DNA of 41,149 nucleotides from assembly GCA_035296965.1 (NCBI GenBank), contig DATGZX010000436.1, forward strand, positions 1-41,149, in the 5' to 3' direction. Shown here one piece after another: positions 1 to 7,564 of the stretch (positions within the stretch are counted from its first letter, which is position 1; each line of letters opens with the position of its first letter). The DNA comes from DATGZX01 sp035296965 (GTDB taxonomy: Bacteria; Planctomycetota; Planctomycetia; Gemmatales; Gemmataceae). A model generated the notes under the pieces. It saw only the letters and a program-made list of their open reading frames with translations, was not told the origin of the DNA and did no database searches. The position numbers and the translations under genes were made by a program.

Positions 1-339
1 GAGGCTGGAAAACTTGCTGAGGAATGAGCATACTGGCTTCATGGCATCGGCTTTCCAAGTGACTGCTGGTAACAATCATTTTGGAAAGTCGGATGCCCTT
101 TTTCATTCTCCCCGGGTGGTGGGCGGAGCCCACGTTAAGTCAAGGATCTGTAAAGAGGCATTGCTCACCCGAGCCTGAACATCGGTATTGTCCGAGCCGG
201 AGCTGTACTGCGTGCCGTTTTTCAGGTAACCCCCGTGCCCGTCTGCCTCGTAGCTGAGACCACCCAAAGGTGTCAGGACCCTTTTTCCTGACACCTTTTC
301 ACCCAAAGAAAAAAGCGAACTGGCAAGCCCTCTCAAGAT
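1..339. other. Left-edge gap, no convincing gene
   Basis: No confident gene lies here. On the minus strand an open frame runs 336 to 103. Its last part, roughly from position 270 leftward, has protein-like composition (Gly, Asn, Ser rich), but its first part is a translation of the hairpin at 266-298. It could be the 3' remnant of a gene, or chance. The stretch ends with the hairpin repeat listed separately and the upstream region of the next plus-strand gene. Confidence 0.4.
266..298. repeat. Palindromic repeat, family A copy 1
   Basis: The arms AAAGGTGTCAGG (266-277) and CCTGACACCTTT (287-298) are perfect reverse complements of 12 nt around a 9-nt loop rich in T. The same core, AAAGGTGTCAGGACCCTTTTT, recurs at 1059-1079. 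The two copies bracket the gene at 412-1038. It resembles the short REP-type palindromes scattered through planctomycete genomes. No mobilising transposase is present in the window. Confidence 0.8.
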
Positions 340-411
340 GTGGCAAAATCCAAAAGAGGGCTTGGTCAGGGAGTATGGAGTCCAGGTATGGAAGTGAAGT
401 GGGATAGGTCA

Positions 412-1038
412 ATGAGGCAGGCGAGTGCATTGCTTCCAACGCTGCTCGCGGCGTTTCTGCTGTCGGGCGCGATGGCTGCTCAATACACGAGGAAGCCTGC
501 CCAGGAGGATTCTCAAGCCATGAAACCACACGAAGCAGTGTACGGTAAGCCAAACCCGAAGGCGCCCCCAGAACTTTCTCGATTCGCCTTTCTAATCGGC
601 AACTGGCGTTGTGACGCGAAACTAAAGCGGGAGGATGGAACCCGGGAAGATCTGAAGGCGATATGGGAAGGACGCTACATTCTGGACGGGTATGCCATTG
701 AGGACGAATTTCGAATGACGACACCGGCGGGCGAGCTACTGGTGCTGGGCATGAACTTCCGCAGCTACGATGCAAAGAAAAAGGCCTGGAATTTGAAATG
801 GCTCAATGCACTGGCTGGAACCTGGGTAGACTTGGGATCGGAAGAGCTAGGCGGCGTCAGAGCCGATGAAAAGACCATCTCGTACAGCATGAAGGAGCCG
901 GTTGCCCGACATGCGTTCACACGCGCTACTTACACCAATATTTCCACCGATCACTTTACTTGGCGAGGCGAGAGGTCGAACGACGGTAAGACGTGGGAAG
1001 AATTTTTGACCATCGAAGTCCACCGCCGCAAGAACTGA
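412..1038 (+). CDS. Secreted DUF1579-like protein
   Basis: This is a 208-residue exported protein of unknown function. I place the start at ATG 412 because the next residues, MRQASALLPTLLAAFLLSG, form a signal peptide ending near AMA-AQ. GTG 340 and ATG 388 are in frame upstream but only add a polar stretch in front of the signal. The mature part begins with a Pro/Lys-rich linker, then a core containing FAFLIGNWRCDAK and later WRGERSNDGKTWEEF. That pattern of a 'F..G.W' opening and a closing 'W....S.DG..W' resembles DUF1579 and related lipocalin-like calycin proteins. It is a single-gene unit bracketed by two family A hairpins; the downstream one could end its transcript. The family assignment is from pattern memory and is moderate. 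Confidence 0.65.
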   Translation: MRQASALLPTLLAAFLLSGAMAAQYTRKPAQEDSQAMKPHEAVYGKPNPKAPPELSRFAFLIGNWRCDAKLKREDGTREDLKAIWEGRYILDGYAIEDEFRMTTPAGELLVLGMNFRSYDAKKKAWNLKWLNALAGTWVDLGSEELGGVRADEKTISYSMKEPVARHAFTRATYTNISTDHFTWRGERSNDGKTWEEFLTIEVHRRKN

Positions 1039-1058
1039 CCATTAACCTGCTGGGGACT

Positions 1059-1101
1059 AAAGGTGTCAGGACCCTTTTTCGAAAAGGGTCCTGATACCTT
1101 T
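1059..1101. repeat. Palindromic repeat, family A copy 2
   Basis: A near-perfect 43-nt palindrome: 1059-1078 pairs with 1082-1101 over 20 positions with a single G/T mismatch, leaving a 3-nt loop. It shares the core AAAGGTGTCAGGACCC with the copy at 266-298, but its right arm is longer. It sits 20 nt after the stop of the DUF1579-like gene and may also act as a transcription terminator, although no T-run follows the palindrome. Confidence 0.8.
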
Positions 1102-1192
1102 GCCGAAACCCCGTGCGTATCGGGAACAGTCCATGTCGGGTTCGCGAAGCTTCTCTCATGTCCACCGAGCCGGACGAGCGGCAGCCGGGAAA

Positions 1193-1546
1193 TCAGCTAT
1201 CGGTTTTATAGGCGTCCCTGCAACTTCGGTACGCCGCCTCCACGCTGGGCAATAGTTCCCTGGCTTCATCCAGCTTGCCGGCCAGTAGTGCGTCGCGAAC
1301 GTCTTCGAGGCGTTCGCGCAGATCCTCCGTGACCTTTGTTGCTTCTGCGTCCATCTTGTCTGTGCGGATGAAAACTCCGACTGGCAATTTCCCGGTCAGC
1401 AAGTCCCATTGCTGAATCTGCCGAATGGCTTCCTCCTTGTGGCCGGAGCTCACGGCCACCTCGGCATCCGTGCGGACACGAACGATCTCCGCGAGCTCGC
1501 GTGCGCTCGGAGCCAGCCACTGATTCGCTCGGCTCGAAGCAAGCGT
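1193..1546 (-). pseudogene. 5'-truncated gene, unknown helical protein
   Basis: The minus-strand frame is protein-like all the way from the stop codon at 1547-1549 down to a stop at 1193, but it contains no ATG. The first usable starts are CTG near 1516 or GTG 1459, both in the middle of plausible sequence (…QWLAPSARELAEIVRVRT…). The product would be about 88-110 residues, mostly amphipathic helix, with a C-terminal half such as LRERLEDVRDALLAGKLDEA and a terminal YRSCRDAYK. The overall look recalls four-helix cytochrome c'-like or periplasmic helical proteins, but there is no CxxCH haem motif. I read it as the 3' remnant of a longer gene; a GTG-started short protein is the alternative. Confidence 0.45.
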
Positions 1547-1730
1547 TCACTTGGCAGTGTGCTAATGGGATGCTGCAAGTCAGGGATTTCACTGGCGGCC
1601 ATCGATACTCGGCAAGGATGTATTATTTAGTATTACCATAAGGTATGACTAAGTTATACGAATGTTTTCTCGTGTCAAGAGCTGCCAGGGAAAAATCCTG
1701 CGTTTGGCCGGAGAGGGATCTTCTGGTTTG

Positions 1731-1754
1731 CTATTTCATAGAATAATGTAATAG
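1731..1754. promoter_or_regulatory. Candidate ArsR/SmtB operator
   Basis: The AT-rich 24-nt stretch reads as an imperfect inverted repeat, CTATTnCATnnn-nnnATGnAATAG, with 8 of the 9 outer positions matching. It lies about 20-40 nt upstream of the ribosome-binding site of the ArsR-type gene. SmtB/CzrA regulators usually bind 12-2-12 AT-rich palindromes overlapping their own promoter, so size, position and composition fit an autoregulatory operator. Binding is inferred. Confidence 0.5.
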
Positions 1755-1772
1755 TCGCATGGGAGGTGCGTC

Positions 1773-2150
1773 ATCAAAGAGCCAATCCTATCGTGCAAGG
1801 TTGGCGACCATCATCATCCGCACCGGCCAATCCCACCGGCGTCGTTGGATCGTGCTGCGCAGTTGTTTCGGGCGATGGCTGACGGTCCGCGTCTGCGCGT
1901 GCTTGACCTCTTGAAGAGAGGTGAAATGTGCGTCACGGAAATTGTGGCTGCGGTGAATGAAAAATTCTCGACCGTCTCCCAGCGGCTCCGCATTCTGCGC
2001 AGTGAAGGATTAATCGTTCGACGGCGCGCAGGCAACCATATTTATTACGCACTGGCAGATCGGCACGTCGCCGACCTGATTCTGAATGCGCTGGCGCACG
2101 CTCACGAACTGGAAGGCGCGCCGGCGAAACTCTCACCGAAAGGAACTTGA
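1773..2150 (+). CDS. SmtB/CzrA-type ArsR metal-sensing repressor
   Basis: A winged-helix transcriptional repressor likely released from DNA by zinc or a similar metal. From TTG 1845 the product is 101 residues, but protein-like sequence continues upstream (…ILSCKVGDHHHPHRPIPP…), as in full-length homologues. A strong GGAGG at 1762-1766 is spaced 6 nt from an ATC at 1773, so I start there (125 aa): either a rare ATC start or a mutated ATG. Counting from TTG 1845, the core aligns with SmtB. RGEMCVTE carries the alpha3 Cys29, and the last helix keeps the alpha5 zinc ligands in SmtB spacing: Asp72, His74, His85, Glu88. The N-terminal Cys/His cluster could add an alpha3N-type site. It abuts the metal-binding gene at 2153, and an operator-like palindrome lies upstream. 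Function is confident; the start codon is not. Confidence 0.85.
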   Translation: MKEPILSCKVGDHHHPHRPIPPASLDRAAQLFRAMADGPRLRVLDLLKRGEMCVTEIVAAVNEKFSTVSQRLRILRSEGLIVRRRAGNHIYYALADRHVADLILNALAHAHELEGAPAKLSPKGT

Positions 2151-2152
2151 GC

Positions 2153-2497
2153 ATGGCCACCCATCACGAAGGACACAAGCACCAGCACGGACCTGACTGC
2201 GGTCACACTGGGATCGTGCACGACAACCATGTCGATTACTTGCATGAAGGGCACTTGCATCACGCAAACGGCGGCAAGGTTGAGGAACATCAGCTGGCCG
2301 TCAGCGCAGCCAATCCTGCCAAGTGCACTCCCAAGCATGATTGCGGCAAACACGACAAGGGGCACAAGCACGGTCCCGACTGCGGCCACGCGGCCATTCC
2401 GCACGGCGATCACGTCGATTACATGGTCGGCGGGCACCTCCATCATCCCCACGGCGATCACTGCGACGATCACGGGCCGGTGCAGCGGGCCGATTGA
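2153..2497 (+). CDS. His/Cys-rich metal-binding protein, two tandem repeats
   Basis: A 114-residue cytosolic protein, without signal peptide or membrane helix, in which about a quarter of residues are His. ATG 2153 follows AGGAA at 2141-2145 by 7 nt. It contains two copies of a roughly 35-residue unit, each carrying HGPDCGH, then HVDY, then a GHLHH closing motif; the units are separated by a Lys-rich linker. Such His-rich proteins are known in bacteria, often annotated as hypothetical and found beside Zur- or ArsR-type regulators. The start lies 2 nt after the ArsR stop, so the two are almost certainly one transcript. I infer metal buffering or sequestration, probably zinc, controlled by the repressor. 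It has no transporter partner in this window. Confidence 0.8.
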   Translation: MATHHEGHKHQHGPDCGHTGIVHDNHVDYLHEGHLHHANGGKVEEHQLAVSAANPAKCTPKHDCGKHDKGHKHGPDCGHAAIPHGDHVDYMVGGHLHHPHGDHCDDHGPVQRAD

Positions 2498-2691
2498 CAA
2501 ATTTCGCGTAGCAACGATGGAACAAAACCCCAGAACATTCAGGGGGACATCGTAGTTTAGCGCTTACCAACGGGGCGCACAAAGAAGGCATCGTACTTCT
2601 ATGCTGCTCTCCGGCTCCCGGATAACGAATATTCTTGGTCGACAGTCTTTCTGAATCGGCCACGCGGTCGTACGCTGGCTGCCGAGCCTAA

Positions 2692-2850
2692 CCGCTGCGC
2701 CGTCTCGTTGATCCAGGCTACGCCGAGATGGTGGTCCGCGAGGTGATGCGGCTCTATCCGTCCGCCTACGCCATCGGCCGCCAAGCTATCGCCCCATGCG
2801 ATGTCGGTGGCTACCGCGTGCCTGCCGGGGGCACTGTCTTGATGAGCTAA
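2692..2850 (+). pseudogene. Cytochrome P450 relic (K-helix fragment)
   Basis: The plus frame from about 2692 to the TAA at 2848-2850 encodes …YAEMVVREVMRLYPSAYAIG… followed by GGYRVPAGGTVLMS. This matches the P450 K-helix ExxR motif (Glu codon 2740-2742, Arg codon 2749-2751), followed by the usual beta-strand 'GGY.VPAGT.V..S' segment. There is no I-helix region upstream, the frame is closed by a stop at 2689-2691, and it ends in a stop soon after. In the following 60 nt a scrambled FGPSPPR-like piece may be what is left of the haem-binding loop. This is a short internal fragment of a roughly 450-residue enzyme and cannot be functional. Confidence 0.7.
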
Positions 2851-3129
2851 TCCGCAGGTTACTTTGCGCCCTTCGGGCCCAGTCCGCCTCGTCCTTCGGT
2901 CTCGCCAGTTACTCTTCAAACCTTCATTTGCATGCCAAGCACGTCAGTCATAGCATCGGGAATGGCTTTGGAGATCGCTCGGTATCTTGAACGCGAGCGC
3001 TTGGCATTGCCCCTTTCCACGGCCGATCTGGGAGGGCGATCTTGAACGGGACCGACCATCATGGCGACGCGCGCAAGGGCATTTGCGTTATTTCTCGATC
3101 CCAGCACTCTAACTTCTCAGGCGGTTCCG

Positions 3130-4068
3130 ATGTCACGATCTTGCGGGTATCTGGCGCTCATCTTGATCGCAGTCGGCATCCAATTCACCGGCACCAAGTC
3201 GCTGGCGGATCCCGCGCGGCAACCGGCCGCGACCGGTTGGACCTCCGATTCTGTCCTTGAAGACGTAAAGGTTCTGACAATGGATGGCCTCGGCGCCATG
3301 CAAGGCGTTAGCTTTCATGATGGCAAAGTGTATCTCTATGGCGATTGCTACGATGTCAAACCGCGCGTGGGAGTGATTCGGGAGTACTCCGCGGATTACC
3401 AACCCACTGGGAAAGTGATCTGGCTGCGGAACAAGGACAAGCCGTTGCTCAGGCATCCCACCGGTTTGACGTGGCATCCCCGCTGGGGCACGTTTCTAGG
3501 CGATACGGTCAATCGCAAAGGAATCATCTACCGCCTGGACTGGGAGCGCGCGCTGGCCGACGGCGACCTGAGCCGGGCTGTGCTCGCGGTCATCGAGGAC
3601 GACGCGGCTGTGAACGGTTGCCGGCCGGAGTTCGTTTCATTGGCTGGCAAGGATCTTCTGGCGACGGCCGACTATGGCGACAGCCGGCCGGAAGTAAGGC
3701 TCTATGATCCGGAAAAGCTTCTGGCCGACCGACGTACGAGCGCGCCGGGAGTAATCGCCTATCGATTTCTCGCTCCGCCATTCAACCAAAACCTGCATTG
3801 GGACAAAGACGCGAAGCAACTTACGTGCGTGCTGAACGTCATCGAAGGCCGTGGCTGGCGTTTAGAGACGTTCGATCTCAAGCGCGCTGTCGCGGACGGA
3901 CGAGCTTGGGGCCCAGACGTTCGCGTTCGGACACAGACGTTTCCAAATCGCGATGAGCTGGAAGGTTACCGGCCACTTTCACATGGCCTTGGGCTGTTCG
4001 TCACATCGAGCCGTAGGAACAATCTTGTGGTGGGTAGGATGAAAGCGGCATCCACATCGGACAAGTAG
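3130..4068 (+). CDS. Secreted propeller-like protein, unknown function
   Basis: A 312-residue exported protein. I start at ATG 3130, where the protein opens with MSRSCGYLALILIAVG and a signal peptide ending around SLA-DP; ATG 3061 is in frame but only prepends a charged stretch ahead of the signal. The mature protein shows repeated short motifs typical of beta-propeller strands: GVSFHDGKVYLYGD, HPTGLTWHP…GTFLGDT, FVSLAGKDLLATADYGD and YRPLSHGLGLFVTSS. I do not recognise a named family; a six-bladed propeller or phytase-like fold is a reasonable guess. No catalytic motif is evident. It precedes another propeller-containing secreted protein by about 120 nt on the same strand. Confidence 0.7.
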   Translation: MSRSCGYLALILIAVGIQFTGTKSLADPARQPAATGWTSDSVLEDVKVLTMDGLGAMQGVSFHDGKVYLYGDCYDVKPRVGVIREYSADYQPTGKVIWLRNKDKPLLRHPTGLTWHPRWGTFLGDTVNRKGIIYRLDWERALADGDLSRAVLAVIEDDAAVNGCRPEFVSLAGKDLLATADYGDSRPEVRLYDPEKLLADRRTSAPGVIAYRFLAPPFNQNLHWDKDAKQLTCVLNVIEGRGWRLETFDLKRAVADGRAWGPDVRVRTQTFPNRDELEGYRPLSHGLGLFVTSSRRNNLVVGRMKAASTSDK

Positions 4069-4191
4069 CGGAGACGCGGTTAACTGGTTCATCGATTCTT
4101 CATCGTAAGATACTGGCTAACAGCACGTTTCCAGGCGACAATGACCGTAGTGAAGCTTGTCTCATCAGCATCCGGCAAAGGAGATCCACCC

Positions 4192-6675
4192 ATGGCTGGC
4201 GCGCGCGGATTACTTGCAATTGGAGTCATGCTCTTCTCTCTCGGCCTCATCTCCGCTCAGGAGAAGCTGCACTATGCCGGGCCGACCCAGCAAGGATTTC
4301 TCCTGCCCAACGGCTGGACCATCTCTCCTGCCGGCAAACAGGTGACGCTGACCGATATGCCGTTGAACATCATTGCGCTGGCGGATAATCGGCACGCTCT
4401 GGTTGCCTCGAGCGGCTACAACGAGCACAAGATCGTGCTGGTGGACCTCAAGAGCCAGCAGATTGTCAGTAGCCAGACCACTCCTAGCAGTTGGTTCGGG
4501 CTGGCCCTTTCCACGGAACAGAACAAGGTCTGGTGGTCGGGTGGCGGATCGGATCGTTTGCACACCTATGATCTGAAGCAAGAATCCTTGGTGCCCACCG
4601 GTTCCCCGGAGCCGCCGATCGGTCACTCGAGCGTGTCAGCCAAAAACTCCGGCCAGCGCAATTTCCGCAGCGGCCTGGCCCTCGATAACGGCCGGGGCCG
4701 TCTTTATTCTTTGGATATCAACCGCGGCCTGATCACGGCAGTGGATCTCAAGTCTGGGACGTCTTCCAAGCCGGTACGCTGCGGCGACCGGCCTTATGAC
4801 GTGGCTTTAGCCCTTAACGGGACCCAACTCTATGTCTCGGACTGGGCGCAGCGCTGCGTTTTGGTGCTTGATCCGGCCGATTTGCGCGTAGTCGCCAGGA
4901 TCGGCGTCGGCGAGCATCCCAACCAGCTGGCGCTCCACCCGCGCGATGGCCGGCTCTTCATCGCCTGCGCATCCTCGAATTGCGTTTCAGTTGTGGACAC
5001 TGCTCTCGGCACGGTCACCGAAACCATCATGACGAGCCTCTTCCCACGCGCACCGGAAGGAAGTACACCCGATGCCCTGGCCGTCGCACCCGATGGCAAA
5101 ACGCTCTTCGTGGCCAATGCCGACAACAACTGCGTGGCTGTAATCGATATCAGCGCCCCCAACCGCAGCCAGGTGAAAGGATTCATCCCAACGGGTTGGT
5201 ATCCAACGGCGCTGGCGGTCACTCCGGATAACAAGAATCTGCTCGTGGGGGTCGGCAAAGGCAACCAGACCCAGCCCAATCCGATCTTCTCTGCGAATTC
5301 TGAAAAACGCGACGCCAAGAAGCCCGCGCGGAATTGGCCCTACATTGGGACGACCATGACCGGTGCGCTGTCGATTGTCCCCATCCCGGACGACAAGCAA
5401 CTGGGCACTCTTACCGACTTGGTCTATCGCAACTGTCCCTATTCCGACAAGCTGCTGAGCGGCGCGCCGTCGGCCGTCAAGACTGTGATTCCCGACAAGG
5501 TCGGCGCTCCGTGCCCGATCAAGCACGTGATTTACATCATTAAGGAGAATCGCACGTATGATCAGGTGTTTGGCGATGTGAAGCAAGGCAATGGCGACCC
5601 GGCACTGGTCATGTTCGGCGCCCAGGTGACGCCGAACCACCACGAAATCGCGCGCGAGTTCGTGCTGCTCGACAATCTCTACTGCAATGGCCAGGTATCG
5701 CAAGACGGCCATCCCTGGTCCACCATGGCCTACAACACCGACTACGTCGGCAGAGACTGGCACTTGACCTATTCAGGCCGCAAGGGCGTGGACGATGACG
5801 ACGAGGACAATCTCGCCAAGGGGCCGTCCGGCTACCTGTGGGACGCCTGTGCCCGCAACCGCTTGAGCTACCGCAGTTACGGCGAGTACGGCCATCGCGT
5901 AAGCCAGGGCGGCGTGAGCAAGATGGAGGGCCGGGTGCCGGGGCTCGTTGGCCACATGTCTCCGGAGTACGGGATAGCCAAGAAGCCTGGGGCGCGCGTG
6001 CGGGATACCGACAATGTCGAGGTGTTCCTGAAGGAATTCCACCAATTCGAGAAAGACGGCAACTTACCGCGGTTCATCGTGATGAGTTTGGGCGAAGATC
6101 ACACCCAGGGTACGAGTCCGGGCGCCTACACGCCGCAAGCCTGCGTGGCCAGCAACGACCTGGCCCTGGGCCAGCTTGTGGAGGCGGTGACGCGGAGCAA
6201 GTACTGGACCGAGACGGCCATCTTCGTCATCGAAGATGACGCCCAGAATGGCCCCGACCACGTGGACGCGCACCGGACCGTAGGCCTGGTGATCAGTCCG
6301 TACACGAAGCGCCATTTTGTCGATAAAACGCAGTACAGCACGGTGAGCATGTTGCGCACGATTGAATTGATTCTCGGCCTGCCGCCCTTGAGCCAGTATG
6401 ATGCCGCCGCTCGACCCATGTTCAACTCGTTCATGGACAAGGCCGATCTCTCCCCCTACAAGAGCGAGTTGGCGCGCATCGATCTGAACACGAAAAACAC
6501 GCCCAAGGCCTATGGCGCTATGCGCTCCTCGAAAATGGACTTCAGCGACTATGACCGAGTGAACGACTTCGAGCTGAACGAGATCCTCTGGCGCGCCGTC
6601 AAAGGCAAAGACGCACCGCTGCCCCCTGCCGTGCGGCGTGCGATTGCCGAGCGGAACTATGCGGAGGCGAAGTGA
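4192..6675 (+). CDS. YVTN beta-propeller plus phosphoesterase, secreted
   Basis: A two-domain exported protein of 827 residues. ATG 4192 is chosen because AAAGGAG ends 8 nt upstream and a signal peptide (MAGARGLLAIGVMLFSLGLISA) begins there; ATG 4141 is in frame upstream. Residues about 30-400 form a YVTN-type beta-propeller with repeated units such as PYDVALALNGTQLYVSDW and TPDALAVAPDGKTLFVANAD. From about residue 443 (IKHVIYIIKENRTYDQVFGD) to the end is a phosphoesterase-family domain (PF04185 type, relatives of phospholipase C and acid phosphatases). Its ENRT/D opening carries the predicted metal and nucleophile residues, with further acidic/His motifs near GEDH and DDAQNGPDHVDAHR. The combination is common in Acidobacteria and Planctomycetes as 'bifunctional YVTN beta-propeller protein/alkaline phosphatase family'. 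The substrate is unknown. Confidence 0.9.
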   Translation: MAGARGLLAIGVMLFSLGLISAQEKLHYAGPTQQGFLLPNGWTISPAGKQVTLTDMPLNIIALADNRHALVASSGYNEHKIVLVDLKSQQIVSSQTTPSSWFGLALSTEQNKVWWSGGGSDRLHTYDLKQESLVPTGSPEPPIGHSSVSAKNSGQRNFRSGLALDNGRGRLYSLDINRGLITAVDLKSGTSSKPVRCGDRPYDVALALNGTQLYVSDWAQRCVLVLDPADLRVVARIGVGEHPNQLALHPRDGRLFIACASSNCVSVVDTALGTVTETIMTSLFPRAPEGSTPDALAVAPDGKTLFVANADNNCVAVIDISAPNRSQVKGFIPTGWYPTALAVTPDNKNLLVGVGKGNQTQPNPIFSANSEKRDAKKPARNWPYIGTTMTGALSIVPIPDDKQLGTLTDLVYRNCPYSDKLLSGAPSAVKTVIPDKVGAPCPIKHVIYIIKENRTYDQVFGDVKQGNGDPALVMFGAQVTPNHHEIAREFVLLDNLYCNGQVSQDGHPWSTMAYNTDYVGRDWHLTYSGRKGVDDDDEDNLAKGPSGYLWDACARNRLSYRSYGEYGHRVSQGGVSKMEGRVPGLVGHMSPEYGIAKKPGARVRDTDNVEVFLKEFHQFEKDGNLPRFIVMSLGEDHTQGTSPGAYTPQACVASNDLALGQLVEAVTRSKYWTETAIFVIEDDAQNGPDHVDAHRTVGLVISPYTKRHFVDKTQYSTVSMLRTIELILGLPPLSQYDAAARPMFNSFMDKADLSPYKSELARIDLNTKNTPKAYGAMRSSKMDFSDYDRVNDFELNEILWRAVKGKDAPLPPAVRRAIAERNYAEAK

Positions 6676-6842
6676 GTGGGAAAAGGACACGTCTTCAATT
6701 CTGAGAGGAAGCCTGTGCGGCTCCAGTCAAACGGGCCGATTCGGTTTTTTAACTCTCGGCTGGAACAAGCTGCTTGCCTGTTCCGGTGTCATCCAGCCTC
6801 GCGCCGCATGCTCTGGGTTCTCATTCGATGAAGGTGCCTTCG

Positions 6843-7349
6843 CTAGGCAACAGCTCTCCGCCAGTAACCAAGCGTCTCCAGACCAATCTGCCTGGGCTGG
6901 TCGGCATTGATGGCTTCCAGGCAATCCAGAAATGCCCGAGCGCGCTCCGACAGCCCCAGTTCCGTCAGGCATTTGAGAATGCGCGTAATCCGCAGGTAGT
7001 TGTGGTTACAAGGGTGAATCCAGTTCCTCGAGCGTTCTGGAAAATCTCCGCTCTTGACCACGCTGCTGGTTTTCGCGTCGTATTCGAGACCATAGAACCG
7101 CAGCATCACGTCGAGCGAGGTTGCCAGGTTCTCCCGCAAGGATTCATTCTGCAGAAAGGCGGCGATGGTCGCCTGGTCCAGCAGAGGTGCCCTGGCGTTA
7201 ACCTGACTCAACTCTCGGTTGGGAAAGAGGACCTGGATGAAGTCGTGGATCTCTTCCAGCCGACCGTTGTCCCACTGCCAGATGTCCCGGAGCCACCTGC
7301 CGAGGTAGTCGGGCTGCGCGTGCAAATAGAAGCTGACGATGGCTGTCAC
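6843..7349 (-). CDS. OGFr_N-domain protein
   Basis: A 168-residue cytosolic protein. The core motif WQWDNGRLEEIHDFIQVLFP is the hallmark of the opioid growth factor receptor N-terminal domain (OGFr_N), which also occurs in bacterial stand-alone proteins. A later segment, SRNWIHPCNHNYLRITRILKC, is also conserved in bacterial members. I favour GTG at 7347-7349 because GGAAAGG stands 8 nt upstream and the protein then begins close to the domain; an ATG at 7398-7400 is in frame but has no ribosome-binding site. No membrane segment or enzymatic motif is visible and the bacterial function is unknown. It lies alone on the minus strand, convergent with the phosphoesterase gene. Confidence 0.8.
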   Translation of the reverse strand: MTAIVSFYLHAQPDYLGRWLRDIWQWDNGRLEEIHDFIQVLFPNRELSQVNARAPLLDQATIAAFLQNESLRENLATSLDVMLRFYGLEYDAKTSSVVKSGDFPERSRNWIHPCNHNYLRITRILKCLTELGLSERARAFLDCLEAINADQPRQIGLETLGYWRRAVA

Positions 7350-7564
7350 GAACGAGACCTTTCCGACGTTGCCACTACCAGGCGGGGAGAGATGGAGCAT
7401 GACTAAACGCAGAAAGAGTCATGGCTCGCGAGCGTGGGAGAGACCTCGCCCGCTGCTCGCGACCGGCCGTCGTACTCGGCGCCCACGGCCTATCACCCCG
7501 GCCGGAGGCGAGTCGGCCAGGTAAGTTGAACACGCGAACTCCCAGCGCTTACGAAAAGATTTGA

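Noticed and set aside
103..336. 77-codon minus-strand frame at the left edge
   Set aside because: Its first third is a translation of the hairpin repeat; only the tail looks protein-like and no family was recognised.
1641..1680. Minus-strand TTGACA and TATAAC as a promoter for the truncated gene
   Set aside because: The spacing is only 14 nt and the gene downstream lacks a start codon.
6716..6755. CCGATTCGG followed by six T residues after the phosphoesterase gene, as a terminator
   Set aside because: The stem is only about four base pairs, too weak to call.
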